From Streptomyces sp. CB02959 (GTDB taxonomy: Bacteria; Actinomycetota; Actinomycetes; Streptomycetales; Streptomycetaceae): a stretch of 64,000 bases of DNA. A program made the translations under genes and the position numbers. This document shows, piece by piece, positions 1 through 8,500 of the stretch. Location: contig NZ_NNBP01000014.1 of NCBI RefSeq assembly GCF_002803155.1, positions 152,429 through 216,428 on the forward strand, written 5' to 3'. The notes beneath the pieces were generated by a model, which saw nothing but the letters and a program-made list of their open reading frames with translations, had not been told where the DNA came from and made no database searches. The stretch's first letter is position 1, and every line of letters starts with the position of its first letter.

Positions 1-107
1 TACGTTGCGGCCGGCTGCGGCTCGGGGAGCCGGAGCCCGTCGCGGCGCACGCGGAGGCGATGCGCCGGATCTCCGCCGCGGAGTGGGATCACATATACGA
101 CTCATAG
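1..107 (+). CDS. C-terminal end of an unidentified protein (5' end outside window)
   Basis: An open frame runs from the window edge to a TAG at 105-107 and encodes about 34 residues ending in EWDHIYDS. The charged, alpha-helical composition and codon-position GC pattern look like a genuine protein tail. Too little is present to assign a family. A secreted-protein gene follows on the same strand after about 97 nt. Confidence 0.5.
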   Translation, partial: RCGRLRLGEPEPVAAHAEAMRRISAAEWDHIYDS

Positions 108-204
108 CCGGAACGAGTGGAATAACCGACACTTTCCACTCTCTCCCGAATGTCCCGATCTCTCCCAGGGGATCCCCTTCCCGGAAGAGCGTTGGGAGAT
201 CCGC

Positions 205-645
205 ATGCGTGACACCTCCGGCACCGGCCGCTCGGCGGCGACCGGCGGCTGCCGCATGCTCTTCCTCCTGGCCCTGCTGGCCTTGCTGATCACGGCGTTG
301 ACCGCCGGCTACTCCGACGCCGCGTCGTCCGCCACCGGCAAGTGCCCCACGCACGCCGGTGCCCCTGCCCTCGGCGGCACAGCGGAACGGACCTGCGACA
401 CCACGGGGTACGTCCTGGCGCCGTCGAGCGACGCGCACCATCACCCGGGCAACGGCTTCCGGCGGTTGTGCCACGCCACGGCCTGCCATCTGCGTCCGCA
501 CGTCCCGACCGGGCCGAGCGGCAAAGCCCTGCGGGAATCCGCCGCGGGGGAGTCCTCGGACGCGCCGGGGCACACCGCCCCTCGTGCCGTCCTCCCGGCT
601 GCCGCCACCGGCACGCCCGCGCGGGTGACCGTTCTGCGCTGCTGA
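205..645 (+). CDS. small membrane-anchored or secreted hypothetical protein
   Basis: The 146-residue protein has a basic N-terminus, one hydrophobic segment at about residues 18-38 (LFLLALLALLITALTAG) and an extracytoplasmic part with several Cys and a His run (DAHHHPGNG). The start ATG is preceded by GGGAG at 194-198 with a good spacing. No catalytic domain is recognisable. The layout of transmembrane anchor followed by a short Cys/His-containing tail ending in a hydrophobic motif is common among actinobacterial small exported proteins of unknown role. Two proteins around 20.5-22 kb share it. Confidence 0.55.
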   Translation: MRDTSGTGRSAATGGCRMLFLLALLALLITALTAGYSDAASSATGKCPTHAGAPALGGTAERTCDTTGYVLAPSSDAHHHPGNGFRRLCHATACHLRPHVPTGPSGKALRESAAGESSDAPGHTAPRAVLPAAATGTPARVTVLRC

Positions 646-752
646 GCGAGCCCCGTCGCGCAGCACGCCCCGCCCTCCCCGCAACCGGGCCGATGGGGCC
701 GCCGCGACCTGCCGCACCAGCGTCCACGCCTTCGCCACGCAGGAGTTCCGGC

Positions 753-1103
753 ATGCCCGACATCTTCGCCGCCCTCGGCGCGCTCGTACGCGCCGAGGCC
801 CGCCGCAACGCACGCCCGCCAGAGCAGCGCCCGTCAGCCCCGTCCGCACCCGCCGATCCGCCCACGCCGCAGGGCCCGGCGGCACCCGTTCCCGCGCAGC
901 ACCCCACCCCGCCGGCCAGGCCGCACGGCGAAACCGCACCCGCCGCCTCGCCCGCTCCCTCCTCGCTTCCCCCCACGCCCTCCTCTTCCGCCGAGAGGCG
1001 TCCGCGTCGCGGGCTGCTGCGCAGGCTGTTGGCCCTCGTCGCCTCGCTCGTCCGCCGACGCCGTCGCGGCACCGCCGAACGCAGCCCGGCCTCCGATTCC
1101 TAA
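753..1103 (+). CDS. proline-rich hypothetical protein with basic C-terminal hydrophobic tail
   Basis: This 116-residue protein starts at ATG 753 behind AGGAG at 741-745. A longer frame upstream has no support. It has an amphipathic N-terminus (MPDIFAALGALVRAEARRN), a Pro/Ala-rich central linker at about residues 25-85 and a C-terminal Arg-rich hydrophobic stretch (GLLRRLLALVASLVRRRRR) that could be a membrane-associated helix. I do not recognise a family. It follows the secreted protein gene by about 107 nt on the same strand. Confidence 0.5.
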   Translation: MPDIFAALGALVRAEARRNARPPEQRPSAPSAPADPPTPQGPAAPVPAQHPTPPARPHGETAPAASPAPSSLPPTPSSSAERRPRRGLLRRLLALVASLVRRRRRGTAERSPASDS

Positions 1104-1360
1104 CGGACCGGCCTGCCGGTCACGCCGGTGGGAACGGTGCCGGGTGAGGGGTGGCGCGGCGGTGCGGGTGTCCGGGGTTCCGGTCACCGAGCCGCCGCGC
1201 CTGCTCGGCCGCGCATCGACGGCCTGCCCGAACGGGTCGCATCCGGCCCCCGGTTCCGGCCGGTCGGACCCGGGTGGTGAGCCGTCGGGAGTCCGCGGTC
1301 GGGGCGGGTCGGGGCCGGCGGCCGCGCCATGGGGCGCCGAGGTGTCCGCCGGTGGCGAAC
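1104..1360. other. intergenic region, weak palindrome after the stop codon
   Basis: The segment separates the plus-strand proline-rich gene from the minus-strand reductase gene. A short perfect hairpin (GACCGGC, CT loop, GCCGGTC) lies at 1106-1121 directly behind the TAA and could end transcription. I see no gene in the remainder. Confidence 0.4.
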
Positions 1361-1939
1361 TCAGCTGGTCGGGCGGTAGGTGCTGAGCGACCCGCCGTGG
1401 CTGAAGGTGCGTGTCTCCACCAGGGTGAACGGACGGGGGCTGAACCGTCCCGCGAAGACCGGCAGGCCGCCGCCGGCGACCACCGGGTACTGCTTGAGCA
1501 GCAGTTCGTCGATCTCCGGCAGGAGCTGTGCCGCCAGCACGCCCCCGCCGCACAGCCAGATGTCGCCGTCGCCGGCTTCGGCCTTGAGCCCGCGCACCAG
1601 GCCGATCGGGTCGTCGGGTACGAGTTCCACGGCCGGGTCCGCGATCTCGGGGAGCGAGCGCGAGACGACGTACTGCCGAAGGTGTGCGTAGGGGCTCGTC
1701 ACGTCGGCGTCCAGGGCCGGTTGGTAGGTGCCGCGCCCCATGATGACGGTGTCGAAGCGCTTGTTGGGCGCTCCCTCCAGCCCGATGTGCGGGCGGATAT
1801 GGGTCGGGTTGGTCTCGGGGAACTCGGCGCGCAGGTGGTCGACCATGTCCGGCGCCTCCGGGTAGAAGTCGAACTCCCCGTCCGGGCCCGCGATGAAGCC
1901 GTCGATGGAGACCGCGACGTAGTACACGAGCTTGCGCAT
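1361..1939 (-). CDS. dihydrofolate reductase family protein (RibD C-terminal domain type)
   Basis: The 192-residue protein begins MRKLVYYVAVSIDGFIAGPD, the first strand and loop typical of the RibD-C/DHFR-like family. It continues with a GxxTYQP motif (MGRGTYQPAL) and a glycine-rich nucleotide loop (DIWLCGGGVLAAQLL). Such proteins are NADPH-dependent reductases of mostly unknown substrate. The gene diverges from a TetR gene across a 90-bp region with palindromic repeats, so it is probably the repressor's target. Length is normal for stand-alone family members. Confidence 0.85.
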   Translation of the reverse strand: MRKLVYYVAVSIDGFIAGPDGEFDFYPEAPDMVDHLRAEFPETNPTHIRPHIGLEGAPNKRFDTVIMGRGTYQPALDADVTSPYAHLRQYVVSRSLPEIADPAVELVPDDPIGLVRGLKAEAGDGDIWLCGGGVLAAQLLPEIDELLLKQYPVVAGGGLPVFAGRFSPRPFTLVETRTFSHGGSLSTYRPTS

Positions 1940-1972
1940 GCAGGACCTCGAATCCCCGAAACAACTTCGGGT

Positions 1973-2020
1973 GTAGTACTTTGTTTGGAGTGACTGGACC
2001 GTAGTACTACAACTGGAGTG
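1973..2020. promoter_or_regulatory. divergent operator for the adjacent TetR regulator
   Basis: Two imperfect 20-bp direct repeats, at 1973-1992 and 2001-2020, both begin GTAGTACT and both end GGAGTG. The second contains the perfect palindrome GTAGTACTAC (2001-2010). They lie between the start codons of the reductase (minus) and TetR (plus) genes. Position and symmetry suggest autoregulation and control of the reductase; binding is inferred. Confidence 0.6.
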
Positions 2021-2029
2021 GTGTCAATC

Positions 2030-2653
2030 ATGGTGCGACGCAATCCCGAACGAAGGGCGGCACTGCTCGACGCCGCCATCGAGGTGCTGGCCCGCGAGGG
2101 CGCACGCGGCCTGACGTTCCGCGCGGTCGACCAGCAGGCGGGCGTTCCGGTGGGAACGGCCTCCAACTACTTCGCCAACCGCGACGAGATGCTCACTCAG
2201 ACCGGCGACCGCGTGTACGAGCGCCTGGAGCCGGACGAGGCGCTGATCGCCTCCGGCCAGGAAGGCCCGCGCGACCGCGCCCGCGTCACGGGGCTCATGC
2301 ACGACCTCGTGGAACGGGTGGCGGCCTTCCCGACCGGCTTCCTGGCCCTGCTGGAACTACGTCTGGAGGCCGCCCGCCGTCCCCAGTTGCGCGAGGTCCT
2401 GACCCGCCGCATCCGCACCGATGTGGACCTGAACGTCAACTACCACCTCACGTCCGGCCTGCCGGGCGACGCGACCACGGTGGTCCTGCTGTACCTGGCC
2501 CTCAACTGGCTGATCGTCGAACGCCTCACCCTCCCCGAGCTCTTCTCGGAGGAGCAGCGGCGGGACTTGGTCACCGCCCTGGTCGAACGCCTCCTGGCCG
2601 GCCAGCCGGATGCCGGTCAGCCGGACTCCGGGGAGGCGCGCCCGGCGGGGTGA
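2030..2653 (+). CDS. TetR family transcriptional regulator
   Basis: The protein is about 207 residues from ATG 2030, with GGAG about 11 nt upstream. GTG codons at 2018 and 2021 are alternatives but sit on or too near the ribosome site. The N-terminal TetR helix-turn-helix is clear (RRAALLDAAIEVLAREGARG, then VPVGTASNYFANRDEML). The ligand domain ends in a charged tail rich in Gly, Gln and Pro. It is divergent from the DHFR-like gene across the GTAGTACT repeats. Ligand unknown. Confidence 0.88.
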   Translation: MVRRNPERRAALLDAAIEVLAREGARGLTFRAVDQQAGVPVGTASNYFANRDEMLTQTGDRVYERLEPDEALIASGQEGPRDRARVTGLMHDLVERVAAFPTGFLALLELRLEAARRPQLREVLTRRIRTDVDLNVNYHLTSGLPGDATTVVLLYLALNWLIVERLTLPELFSEEQRRDLVTALVERLLAGQPDAGQPDSGEARPAG

Positions 2654-2944
2654 GGCGCGGCGGCCGTTGCGCACCCCCCTCCGGCCTGTCAGGCGGGCGG
2701 GTGTCGGACCGGCCGCTGCCGCACTTCGCGCGCAGGCCGGAACGCCGGTTTTCCACAGGGGAGTTGGGTCCCGCCGGGCACTGTCAGTGGTCTGTGCCAC
2801 GATCAAGAACGTATGCGCAACCAGGCATGCGCAACCAGGCATGCGCGACAACGCAGGAGCCGGTGCGGACGGACCGTTTCGTGCGGCGTCGTGCACCGAT
2901 GTGCCTGCTCCAGCCGCCAGCCACGCCGTGAAGGGACCCGACCC
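2654..2944. other. intergenic region with a 14-bp tandem repeat
   Basis: The 291-bp gap between the TetR gene and the large unknown gene holds no convincing ORF. Near its right side is the duplicated ATGCGCAACCAGGC block described separately. The ribosome site AAGGGA (2933-2938) for the next gene is at its end. Confidence 0.5.
2813..2846 (+). repeat. 14-bp direct tandem repeat (two copies plus six bases)
   Basis: ATGCGCAACCAGGC occurs at 2813-2826 and again at 2827-2840, followed by ATGCGC. The copies are identical. They lie in the leader region of the downstream large gene, about 100 bp before its start, and may be a slippage product or a protein-binding site. Confidence 0.8.
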
Positions 2945-5476
2945 GTGAGCGACAGCTCCCGCTCCGCGCTTCGTCTGGCGCTGAGCCTCGCCGACCCGGC
3001 CACCGCCGACGCACTCGCCGAGCGGATGCGGCGACCACTGCTCGCCCTCCTCGCCGACCGGTTGGGACTGCCGGAGAAGATGGTCGACGAGCTCCTGGGC
3101 AGGGACGCCGGGCAGCTGCGGGCCGCGCTGGAGGCGGACCCCGTGGAGTGGCTCGCCGCGGCGGCGGAGACCGGCGATCCGCTGGTCGGACGGGCGCTGT
3201 GGGACGCGGAGTACCGCGCCGACGACGGCAGTTCGGTACGCGCGATGGTGGAGGCCCCCGGGCTGCTGCCGATCCTCCTGGACGCCGCCGACTTCTGGGA
3301 CTCCCGTTGGTATGCCGACGACGGCCTGCTGTCAGTGGTCTACGACGTCGACAGTCCCCTCATGGCGCTGGTGCTGACCCACGGGTTCGCGGGGCTCTCC
3401 GTGGAGGGCCTCGGCGCATTCTGCGCGTACCTCCCGCCACCGGCCGTCGTCGATGCCTGTCTGAGTCTCCTCGGCCTCTGGGGCACCATCGAACCCCTCG
3501 TCGACTATCTCTCCCTGCACGACCAGGTCCCCATCATGAGCGCCTGCCATCCGTGGCTGCCTGACCTGGTGCGCGCGGCCATCGCCGCCCCCGATCCGGA
3601 GGCGTTCCTCCGGCGGCACCGGCCGGCCGGGGAGTGGGCCGACCCGGAGCACCTGTACGCGCTGGCGACGCTGCGCTGCGGGTACGACGACTTCACGGCC
3701 AAGCCCGAGGGCCTGGACTGGGAGTTGATCCTGCGCGAGCAGGCGCGCATGCCGTTCTGCCGCGCCAACCTCCCCACGACCGACCCCCGGGCGGAGAGTC
3801 CGCTGCTCCTGCTCACCCAGTGGGAGGGCTGCCCGGCCGACCTGGTGTGGGAGAGCTTCCGGGAGGACCCGATCGGGACCGCGAGGCACGCCGCCGACCT
3901 TCCCATCGAGGCGTTCACCGGGCCGTGGGCGGACGACGACGAGCGCAATGCGGTGTTCTTCTTCGGTCTTGAGCCCGGTATCCGCACGGGTCGGCTGTCC
4001 GTGGAGCGGGTACTGGCCGAAGTGGCCCCGGCCGAGGCGGTGCTGACCTATCTGCCGCTCGACCACGAACCGACGCGCAAGGCACTCGCGCACCTCCTGG
4101 ACGCGCTCGGCACCGACCCCGCCAACTGGCTGACGTTCTACGCCCGCATGAGTACGGCCCGCGGCAGCGTCACCGCACTCGTCGCGGACGCCACCTCGCC
4201 GCACGCCCGCAGGAAGCGCCACACCAGCTGGCCGCGGCCGGTCCCGGCGCAGTTCCCGGCCGAGTCGCCCGAGCACGCCCGGCCCACCTTCCTGCAGGTG
4301 TTCGCGTGCGCCTCCGAGGAGGTCCAGTGCGCGGTCGTGCCGTACTTCGACGCGCGGGCCGTGCAGCAGCTCCTCGTCTTCGGCAACCCGTCGCCGGCGG
4401 TCCGCGCCGCGGTGGTGGCCGCCCACGGCCGGTCCGCCCAGGTGGCGATGGCCGCCGGATACGCCCTCTCCGACGAGAAGCTGCGGTACCTCCTCGACCT
4501 CGACGAGCCCGCGGTGGACGCCACGTTGTTCCGGTACGGCCGCCTCGACCAGGCCGAGTGCGCACGGATGCTGGCCGGCCGACTGCGGGACGGCGGCAGC
4601 CGACCGGTCCCGGACGAACTGCTCGCGGTCCTGGACGATCCCGACGCCGACTATCCCCGCGTACAACTGGCCACCGGCCTGGGATCCGGGGACCTTGGCG
4701 TGGCGCGCAGGATCCTGGCGCGGCTGCGGTCGCTGCACCTCCCGGCCTCCCGATTGCGGGTGCTGGTCGCCGTCTGGGAGCGCGGCGGCCCCGATGCGGT
4801 CCGCGAGATCCTGGCGATGGACCACCTCCCGGTCACCCTCCGCCGCCGCACGGCGAAGCTGCTGGACACCCCCGACGGCCTGGCGCTGCTGCGCACCCGG
4901 CTCGCCGAAGCGGAGTCGCCGGAGACGCTGCTGGCGTACCTCGCCGCGTCGACCAGCCAGCCCAGGGACCGGCTGCAACGGCTCCGCAGCGAGGGCCTGG
5001 CACCACCCTGGCCCGCCCTCACGGCGGCTCAGGAGGCCGGGTCCCTGGACGGGGAGCTGCTGAGCGCCCTGTTGCAGGAACCGGACTGCCCGCGCCCGCT
5101 CCTGCTGGCGGCCCTGGACGACCTCCCCGTCTGGGGAGCGGACTGGATACCCAACGGGCTCGGCAGCGGCCGACTCACCCCCACCGATCTCCTGACCCGG
5201 GCGGCGCCGGCCCGCGCCGCCCTCCACAGCCTTCAGCAGTACGTCGACCACCAGCCCGGCGACGGGTTGGGCGCCGGGCCCGACGACGAGTCCGGCGCCC
5301 AACTCTCCGGCGCGACCGGGCAGTCGGTGTGCGTTCGGGCCGAGGCCCTTGCCCAGGAGCATCTGGGCACGGACGTCGATGCCTGGGCCGTCTGCCTCCA
5401 ACTGCTGCCGACCTTCGCCGGGACGCTCCCCGAACTCCTGGCGACGGCCGGCGCCTTGACACAGCACGCCGTATGA
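2945..5476 (+). CDS. large hypothetical protein (843 aa), probably helical-repeat
   Basis: The likely start is GTG 2945, with AAGGGA at 2933-2938; longer upstream starts have no ribosome site. The soluble 843-residue product is rich in Leu, Ala, Asp and Arg, with repeated helix-turn-helix stretches such as SPAVRAAVVAAHGRSAQVAM and DLGVARRILARLRSL. These resemble HEAT-type or other alpha-solenoid repeats. I see no signal peptide, membrane segment or catalytic motif and do not recognise the family. It is convergent with an S8 protease gene, with only 54 nt and a hairpin between them. A scaffold or regulatory role is possible but unproven. Confidence 0.7.
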   Translation: MSDSSRSALRLALSLADPATADALAERMRRPLLALLADRLGLPEKMVDELLGRDAGQLRAALEADPVEWLAAAAETGDPLVGRALWDAEYRADDGSSVRAMVEAPGLLPILLDAADFWDSRWYADDGLLSVVYDVDSPLMALVLTHGFAGLSVEGLGAFCAYLPPPAVVDACLSLLGLWGTIEPLVDYLSLHDQVPIMSACHPWLPDLVRAAIAAPDPEAFLRRHRPAGEWADPEHLYALATLRCGYDDFTAKPEGLDWELILREQARMPFCRANLPTTDPRAESPLLLLTQWEGCPADLVWESFREDPIGTARHAADLPIEAFTGPWADDDERNAVFFFGLEPGIRTGRLSVERVLAEVAPAEAVLTYLPLDHEPTRKALAHLLDALGTDPANWLTFYARMSTARGSVTALVADATSPHARRKRHTSWPRPVPAQFPAESPEHARPTFLQVFACASEEVQCAVVPYFDARAVQQLLVFGNPSPAVRAAVVAAHGRSAQVAMAAGYALSDEKLRYLLDLDEPAVDATLFRYGRLDQAECARMLAGRLRDGGSRPVPDELLAVLDDPDADYPRVQLATGLGSGDLGVARRILARLRSLHLPASRLRVLVAVWERGGPDAVREILAMDHLPVTLRRRTAKLLDTPDGLALLRTRLAEAESPETLLAYLAASTSQPRDRLQRLRSEGLAPPWPALTAAQEAGSLDGELLSALLQEPDCPRPLLLAALDDLPVWGADWIPNGLGSGRLTPTDLLTRAAPARAALHSLQQYVDHQPGDGLGAGPDDESGAQLSGATGQSVCVRAEALAQEHLGTDVDAWAVCLQLLPTFAGTLPELLATAGALTQHAV

Positions 5477-5507
5477 CACCGTCCGGCGCCAGGTGGCGCT
5501 GGCCGAC

Positions 5508-5530
5508 CGGGCCGGTGGGGAGCCGGCCCG
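5508..5530. terminator. bidirectional hairpin between convergent genes
   Basis: CGGGCCGG (5508-5515) pairs with CCGGCCCG (5523-5530) across a 7-nt loop, exactly between the stop of the large gene and the minus-strand protease stop at 5531-5533. It is likely a shared terminator. Confidence 0.55.
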
Positions 5531-7558
5531 TCAGGACAGGCGCCAGGCCACGGCGTACGGCTGGGCGAACTGTGTGATCCGGTGCGCGCGGACGACGATC
5601 TGGGCGTCCCCGCTCGGGATGTCGGCCCAACGCACCTGCTCGACGTTGTTGACACGGTCGAAGCCGGTGTCCGTGCCCATGTTCCCGTGGCGTTCCTGCC
5701 CGCCCGCCCGGACGATCAGGTCGAGGTCGTTCTGCAGGGCAGGACCGGGCGGATCCGTCCAGACCAGCGTGATCTTCAGCTGGTGACTGCCGCCCGGCGG
5801 GACCGTGAGGGTGAACGGACGCTCCTGGTCCTGGTCCAGCGGGCCCTCGTCGGCGAAGCCCGCCTGGTTTCCCGCGTCGGGCAGCACGATGGCCTGTTCC
5901 AGGTTGACCAGGCCGAAGCCGGAATTGTTGTTGGGGGAGGGGCCGGCCTCGGTCGGGTCGTACTGGCCGGGGAGGTCGTCGGCGCCGTTGATCAGCATCG
6001 CCTTGACCAGTGCGGCACTCGGATCGGGGGTGCCGTTCTTCACCAGGGATTCGCGCAGCACCGCCGCACACCCGGCGACCAGCGGCGTGGCCATGCTCGT
6101 GCCGCTGTCGAAGAAGAAGTCCGGGTCGTCGGAATCCCCGAAGACCGTGCTGAACTTCGCCGCACGCGAGTGGGTCGACAGGATCGACGTGCCCGGGGCG
6201 ACGACGTCCGGCGCGATGCGGCCCTCCTGCGTGGGGCCTCGGCTGCTGAACGCCGCCATCCCGGCGGAGTTGTCCGCCTGCCGGTCGTCGTGGATCGGAT
6301 CGACCGGGAAGGACGACGAACTCAACTCGCCGTAGGTGAGCGGGATATCGGGGCGTTCGCTCTCGCTGGCGCCGACGGTGAGGCAGTTCTTGGCCGCGGC
6401 CGGGCCGCTGACGGAGGCCGGGCTGATCCGGCCGACGCCGCCCAGGTCACGGCCGGCGTTGCCCGCGGCGAAGCAGATGACGAGGTTCTTGTTGTTCCAC
6501 ACCGTCTGGTCGATCTCGGTCGACTGCTCGTTGTAGGGCAGGCTCGGCCGGACCGGGCCCCAGGAATTGGTGTGGACCCGTGCCCCGTCCTCGGTGTAGG
6601 GCGGCTCGAACAGATCCTGCAGATCGGTCGGGATGCCGCTCAGTGCGCCGTTGCCGTCGAGCAGCGACTGCAGGACCAGGGTCGCCTCGGGAGCGGTGCC
6701 GGCGATGGCGCCGCCCATCGACGCGGACGTGCCGTCGCCGAGGACCGAGCCGGCCACGTGGGTGCCGTGCCCGTCGGGGTCGTCGGTCCGGTCCGGCCCG
6801 GTGCGGCCCAGCGCGATCAGGCGCTTGACCCGGCCTTGGAACGCCGGGTGCACGTCTTGGGTGGAGCCCTTGTCGAGACCGGTGTCGGCGATGGCCACCA
6901 CCTGCTCCGCGCCCCGGAAATCCGTGCCGTTGTGGGAGACCCGCGCGTGCAGGAGCCCCCCGGCAACGGAGTTGTACAGCACCATGTCGGGGACTTCCTC
7001 GACGTGCCGTATCTCGTCCAGGGACGTCAGTGCGGTGAGGTTCTCCTCCGGCACCGTCATACGCACCTTCTGGCGGCCGGATCGGACGTCGCCGACCTCC
7101 ACTCCACCGGCCGAGGCGATCCGCTCCCGCACGTCGGTCCCGCTCGGATCGACGTCCTGGTGCAGGACGACGTCAACGGTGCGGGTACGGGGCTTCGCCG
7201 CTTCCAACGGTTCGGCGAGAACGGCGATTCCGGGCCGCAGTCGGCCCGAGCGCAGCGACGGGGCGAGCTTGAAGCCCTTGAGGTAGACGTCCGCCCAGGC
7301 CACGAACGGCAGGGCCCGGACGGCTTCCAGGTCGGACGGTCGGTATCCGCACAGATAAGTACTGTCCGGTACGTACTCGTGGATGACCACACCCAGTGCC
7401 GACAGCTGTTCCTTCTCCGCCGCGGTGGGCACATGCGTGGTTTGGACAAGCAGATAGTTTGATGCCGAAGCATCCTCGAAGACCAGCGATTCACTGGCCA
7501 GCTCTGCGGACTGGGCCAACGGGTCGACAGTCACGCCGTTGATGGTGATGCGAGCCAC
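5531..7558 (-). CDS. S8 family serine peptidase (subtilisin-like) without signal peptide
   Basis: I chose GTG 7558, preceded by GGGAG at 7565-7569, giving 675 residues. A 35-residue upstream extension has no ribosome site. The catalytic triad is complete: Asp225 (IADTGLD), His264 (DGHGTHVAG) and Ser488 (SGTSMATP), with oxyanion Asn367 (AAGNAG). Residues 1-200 form two propeptide-like segments. After the catalytic domain, a C-terminal beta-rich region (about 590-675, QLKITLVWTDPPG) resembles the P/PPC-type domains of subtilases. The N-terminus (VARITINGVTVDPL) is not a signal sequence, so the enzyme may be cytoplasmic or exported by another route. Substrate unknown. Confidence 0.88.
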   Translation of the reverse strand: MARITINGVTVDPLAQSAELASESLVFEDASASNYLLVQTTHVPTAAEKEQLSALGVVIHEYVPDSTYLCGYRPSDLEAVRALPFVAWADVYLKGFKLAPSLRSGRLRPGIAVLAEPLEAAKPRTRTVDVVLHQDVDPSGTDVRERIASAGGVEVGDVRSGRQKVRMTVPEENLTALTSLDEIRHVEEVPDMVLYNSVAGGLLHARVSHNGTDFRGAEQVVAIADTGLDKGSTQDVHPAFQGRVKRLIALGRTGPDRTDDPDGHGTHVAGSVLGDGTSASMGGAIAGTAPEATLVLQSLLDGNGALSGIPTDLQDLFEPPYTEDGARVHTNSWGPVRPSLPYNEQSTEIDQTVWNNKNLVICFAAGNAGRDLGGVGRISPASVSGPAAAKNCLTVGASESERPDIPLTYGELSSSSFPVDPIHDDRQADNSAGMAAFSSRGPTQEGRIAPDVVAPGTSILSTHSRAAKFSTVFGDSDDPDFFFDSGTSMATPLVAGCAAVLRESLVKNGTPDPSAALVKAMLINGADDLPGQYDPTEAGPSPNNNSGFGLVNLEQAIVLPDAGNQAGFADEGPLDQDQERPFTLTVPPGGSHQLKITLVWTDPPGPALQNDLDLIVRAGGQERHGNMGTDTGFDRVNNVEQVRWADIPSGDAQIVVRAHRITQFAQPYAVAWRLS

Positions 7559-7734
7559 GCCTAGCTCCCGGGTTGTGGATGTACGGTGGCTACATTTCTC
7601 ACTATATAGGCCAAATGGGTGACTGTTGTGGGCCGATCGCCGCGGGTTCGCTGTCGCTTTCAAGTTCTCGGCCGCAACCGCCGCACGGGCAAATCCGCTG
7701 GACGGGCACCCGGCACTGCCGAATAGTGCGCCGC

Positions 7735-8106
7735 ATGTCCTCTCTCGTACGGCACCTCACTTTCGACTGCTCCGACGCCTACCGCCTCGCACGGTTCTGG
7801 GCCGAGGTCCTCGACGGCTCGCTGGCCGACGACGACTTTCCAGGCGACCCCGAGGCGCTGGTCACCGCGCCGGGCTCGACGCTGCTGTTCGTCACGGTGC
7901 CGGATGCCAAGACCGTCAAGAACCGGGTGCATGTCGATCTGCAACCCCAGGACCGGTCGCGGGACGAGGAAGTGGAACGCGTCCTCGCCTTGGGGGCCAC
8001 GGTGGTTGGCGATCACCGCAGGCCCGACGGAACCGGCTGGGTGACCCTGGCCGACCCCGAGGGCAACGAACTCTGCATCGAACGCAGCGCCGCCGAGCGC
8101 GCGTAG
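7735..8106 (+). CDS. VOC (glyoxalase/bleomycin resistance-like) family protein
   Basis: The 123-residue protein starts at ATG 7735 (MSSLVRHLTFDCSDAYRLAR). It has the paired beta-alpha-beta-beta-beta modules of the VOC fold, with RFWAEVLDG in the first half and GWVTLADPEGNELCIE at the end, where Glu is a usual metal ligand. Single-domain VOC proteins act as small-molecule-binding or detoxifying enzymes. The upstream extension of the frame looks non-coding. It is divergent from the S8 protease gene across about 175 bp containing an AT-rich stretch. Confidence 0.8.
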   Translation: MSSLVRHLTFDCSDAYRLARFWAEVLDGSLADDDFPGDPEALVTAPGSTLLFVTVPDAKTVKNRVHVDLQPQDRSRDEEVERVLALGATVVGDHRRPDGTGWVTLADPEGNELCIERSAAERA

Positions 8107-8285
8107 CGCCCCTGCTCCGAGCCGCGCCGGGCAGCGGACCCCGACTGCGCCGCCGCGACGCGTGCCCGACGGCGGCCGCGCCGTTCGGATTCCGTTAGGG
8201 AACCGGCCGCCGTACACACACGGGCGGTGCCGGCCGCCACGGTGGAGCGGATCCCGATCGGGCGGAGCGTACGAGGAGGTCCGTG

Positions 8286-8327
8286 GTGGAAAACCGTGGT
8301 GGGGCCGTGCCGGTGGTGGCGTGGTGA
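8286..8327 (+). CDS. 13-residue leader ORF coupled to the KdpF-like gene
   Basis: A very strong ribosome site GAGGAGGT (8273-8280) precedes GTG 8286 and GTG 8283, followed by a short frame VENRGGAVPVVAW and TGA at 8325-8327. The stop overlaps the GTG of the KdpF-like ORF as GTGA. The mini-ORF may simply deliver ribosomes to the next start, as the 27-residue ORF does for kdpF. Confidence 0.4.
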   Translation: MENRGGAVPVVAW

Positions 8328-8413
8328 GCGCGGAGCGCATCGTGGGGGTGCTGGTGGCGGTGGCACTGGTCGGGCTGTTGGTGGCCGGTGTGAAGTTCCC
8401 GGACCGGTTCTGA
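8324..8413 (+). CDS. orphan KdpF-like 29-residue membrane peptide
   Basis: GTG 8324 opens a 29-residue frame consisting of one transmembrane helix and a C-terminal FPDRF. The kdpF product at 17571-17660 is also 29 residues and ends FPEKF. Aligned without gaps the two share 14 positions, including E4, I6-V7-G8, V11-A12, A14-L15-V16 and F25-P26-F29. KdpF is the small lipid-like subunit that stabilises the KdpFABC potassium pump. This copy stands alone, on the opposite strand from the kdp genes and convergent with the DUF3592 gene. Whether it joins the pump is unknown. Confidence 0.6.
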   Translation: MSAERIVGVLVAVALVGLLVAGVKFPDRF

Positions 8414-8500
8414 GGGGATCGGTCCTCGACGGCTCGCCGGCCCGTTCGATGCCGTGGAGGACCGCAGGCCCGACCGGCACACGCCCGGAGCGGGCGCCGT

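Noticed and set aside
3332..5479. 715-residue open frame on the minus strand opposite the large unknown gene
   Set aside because: No ribosome site and a Gln/Arg/Gly-rich composition; the plus-strand frame has normal protein character.
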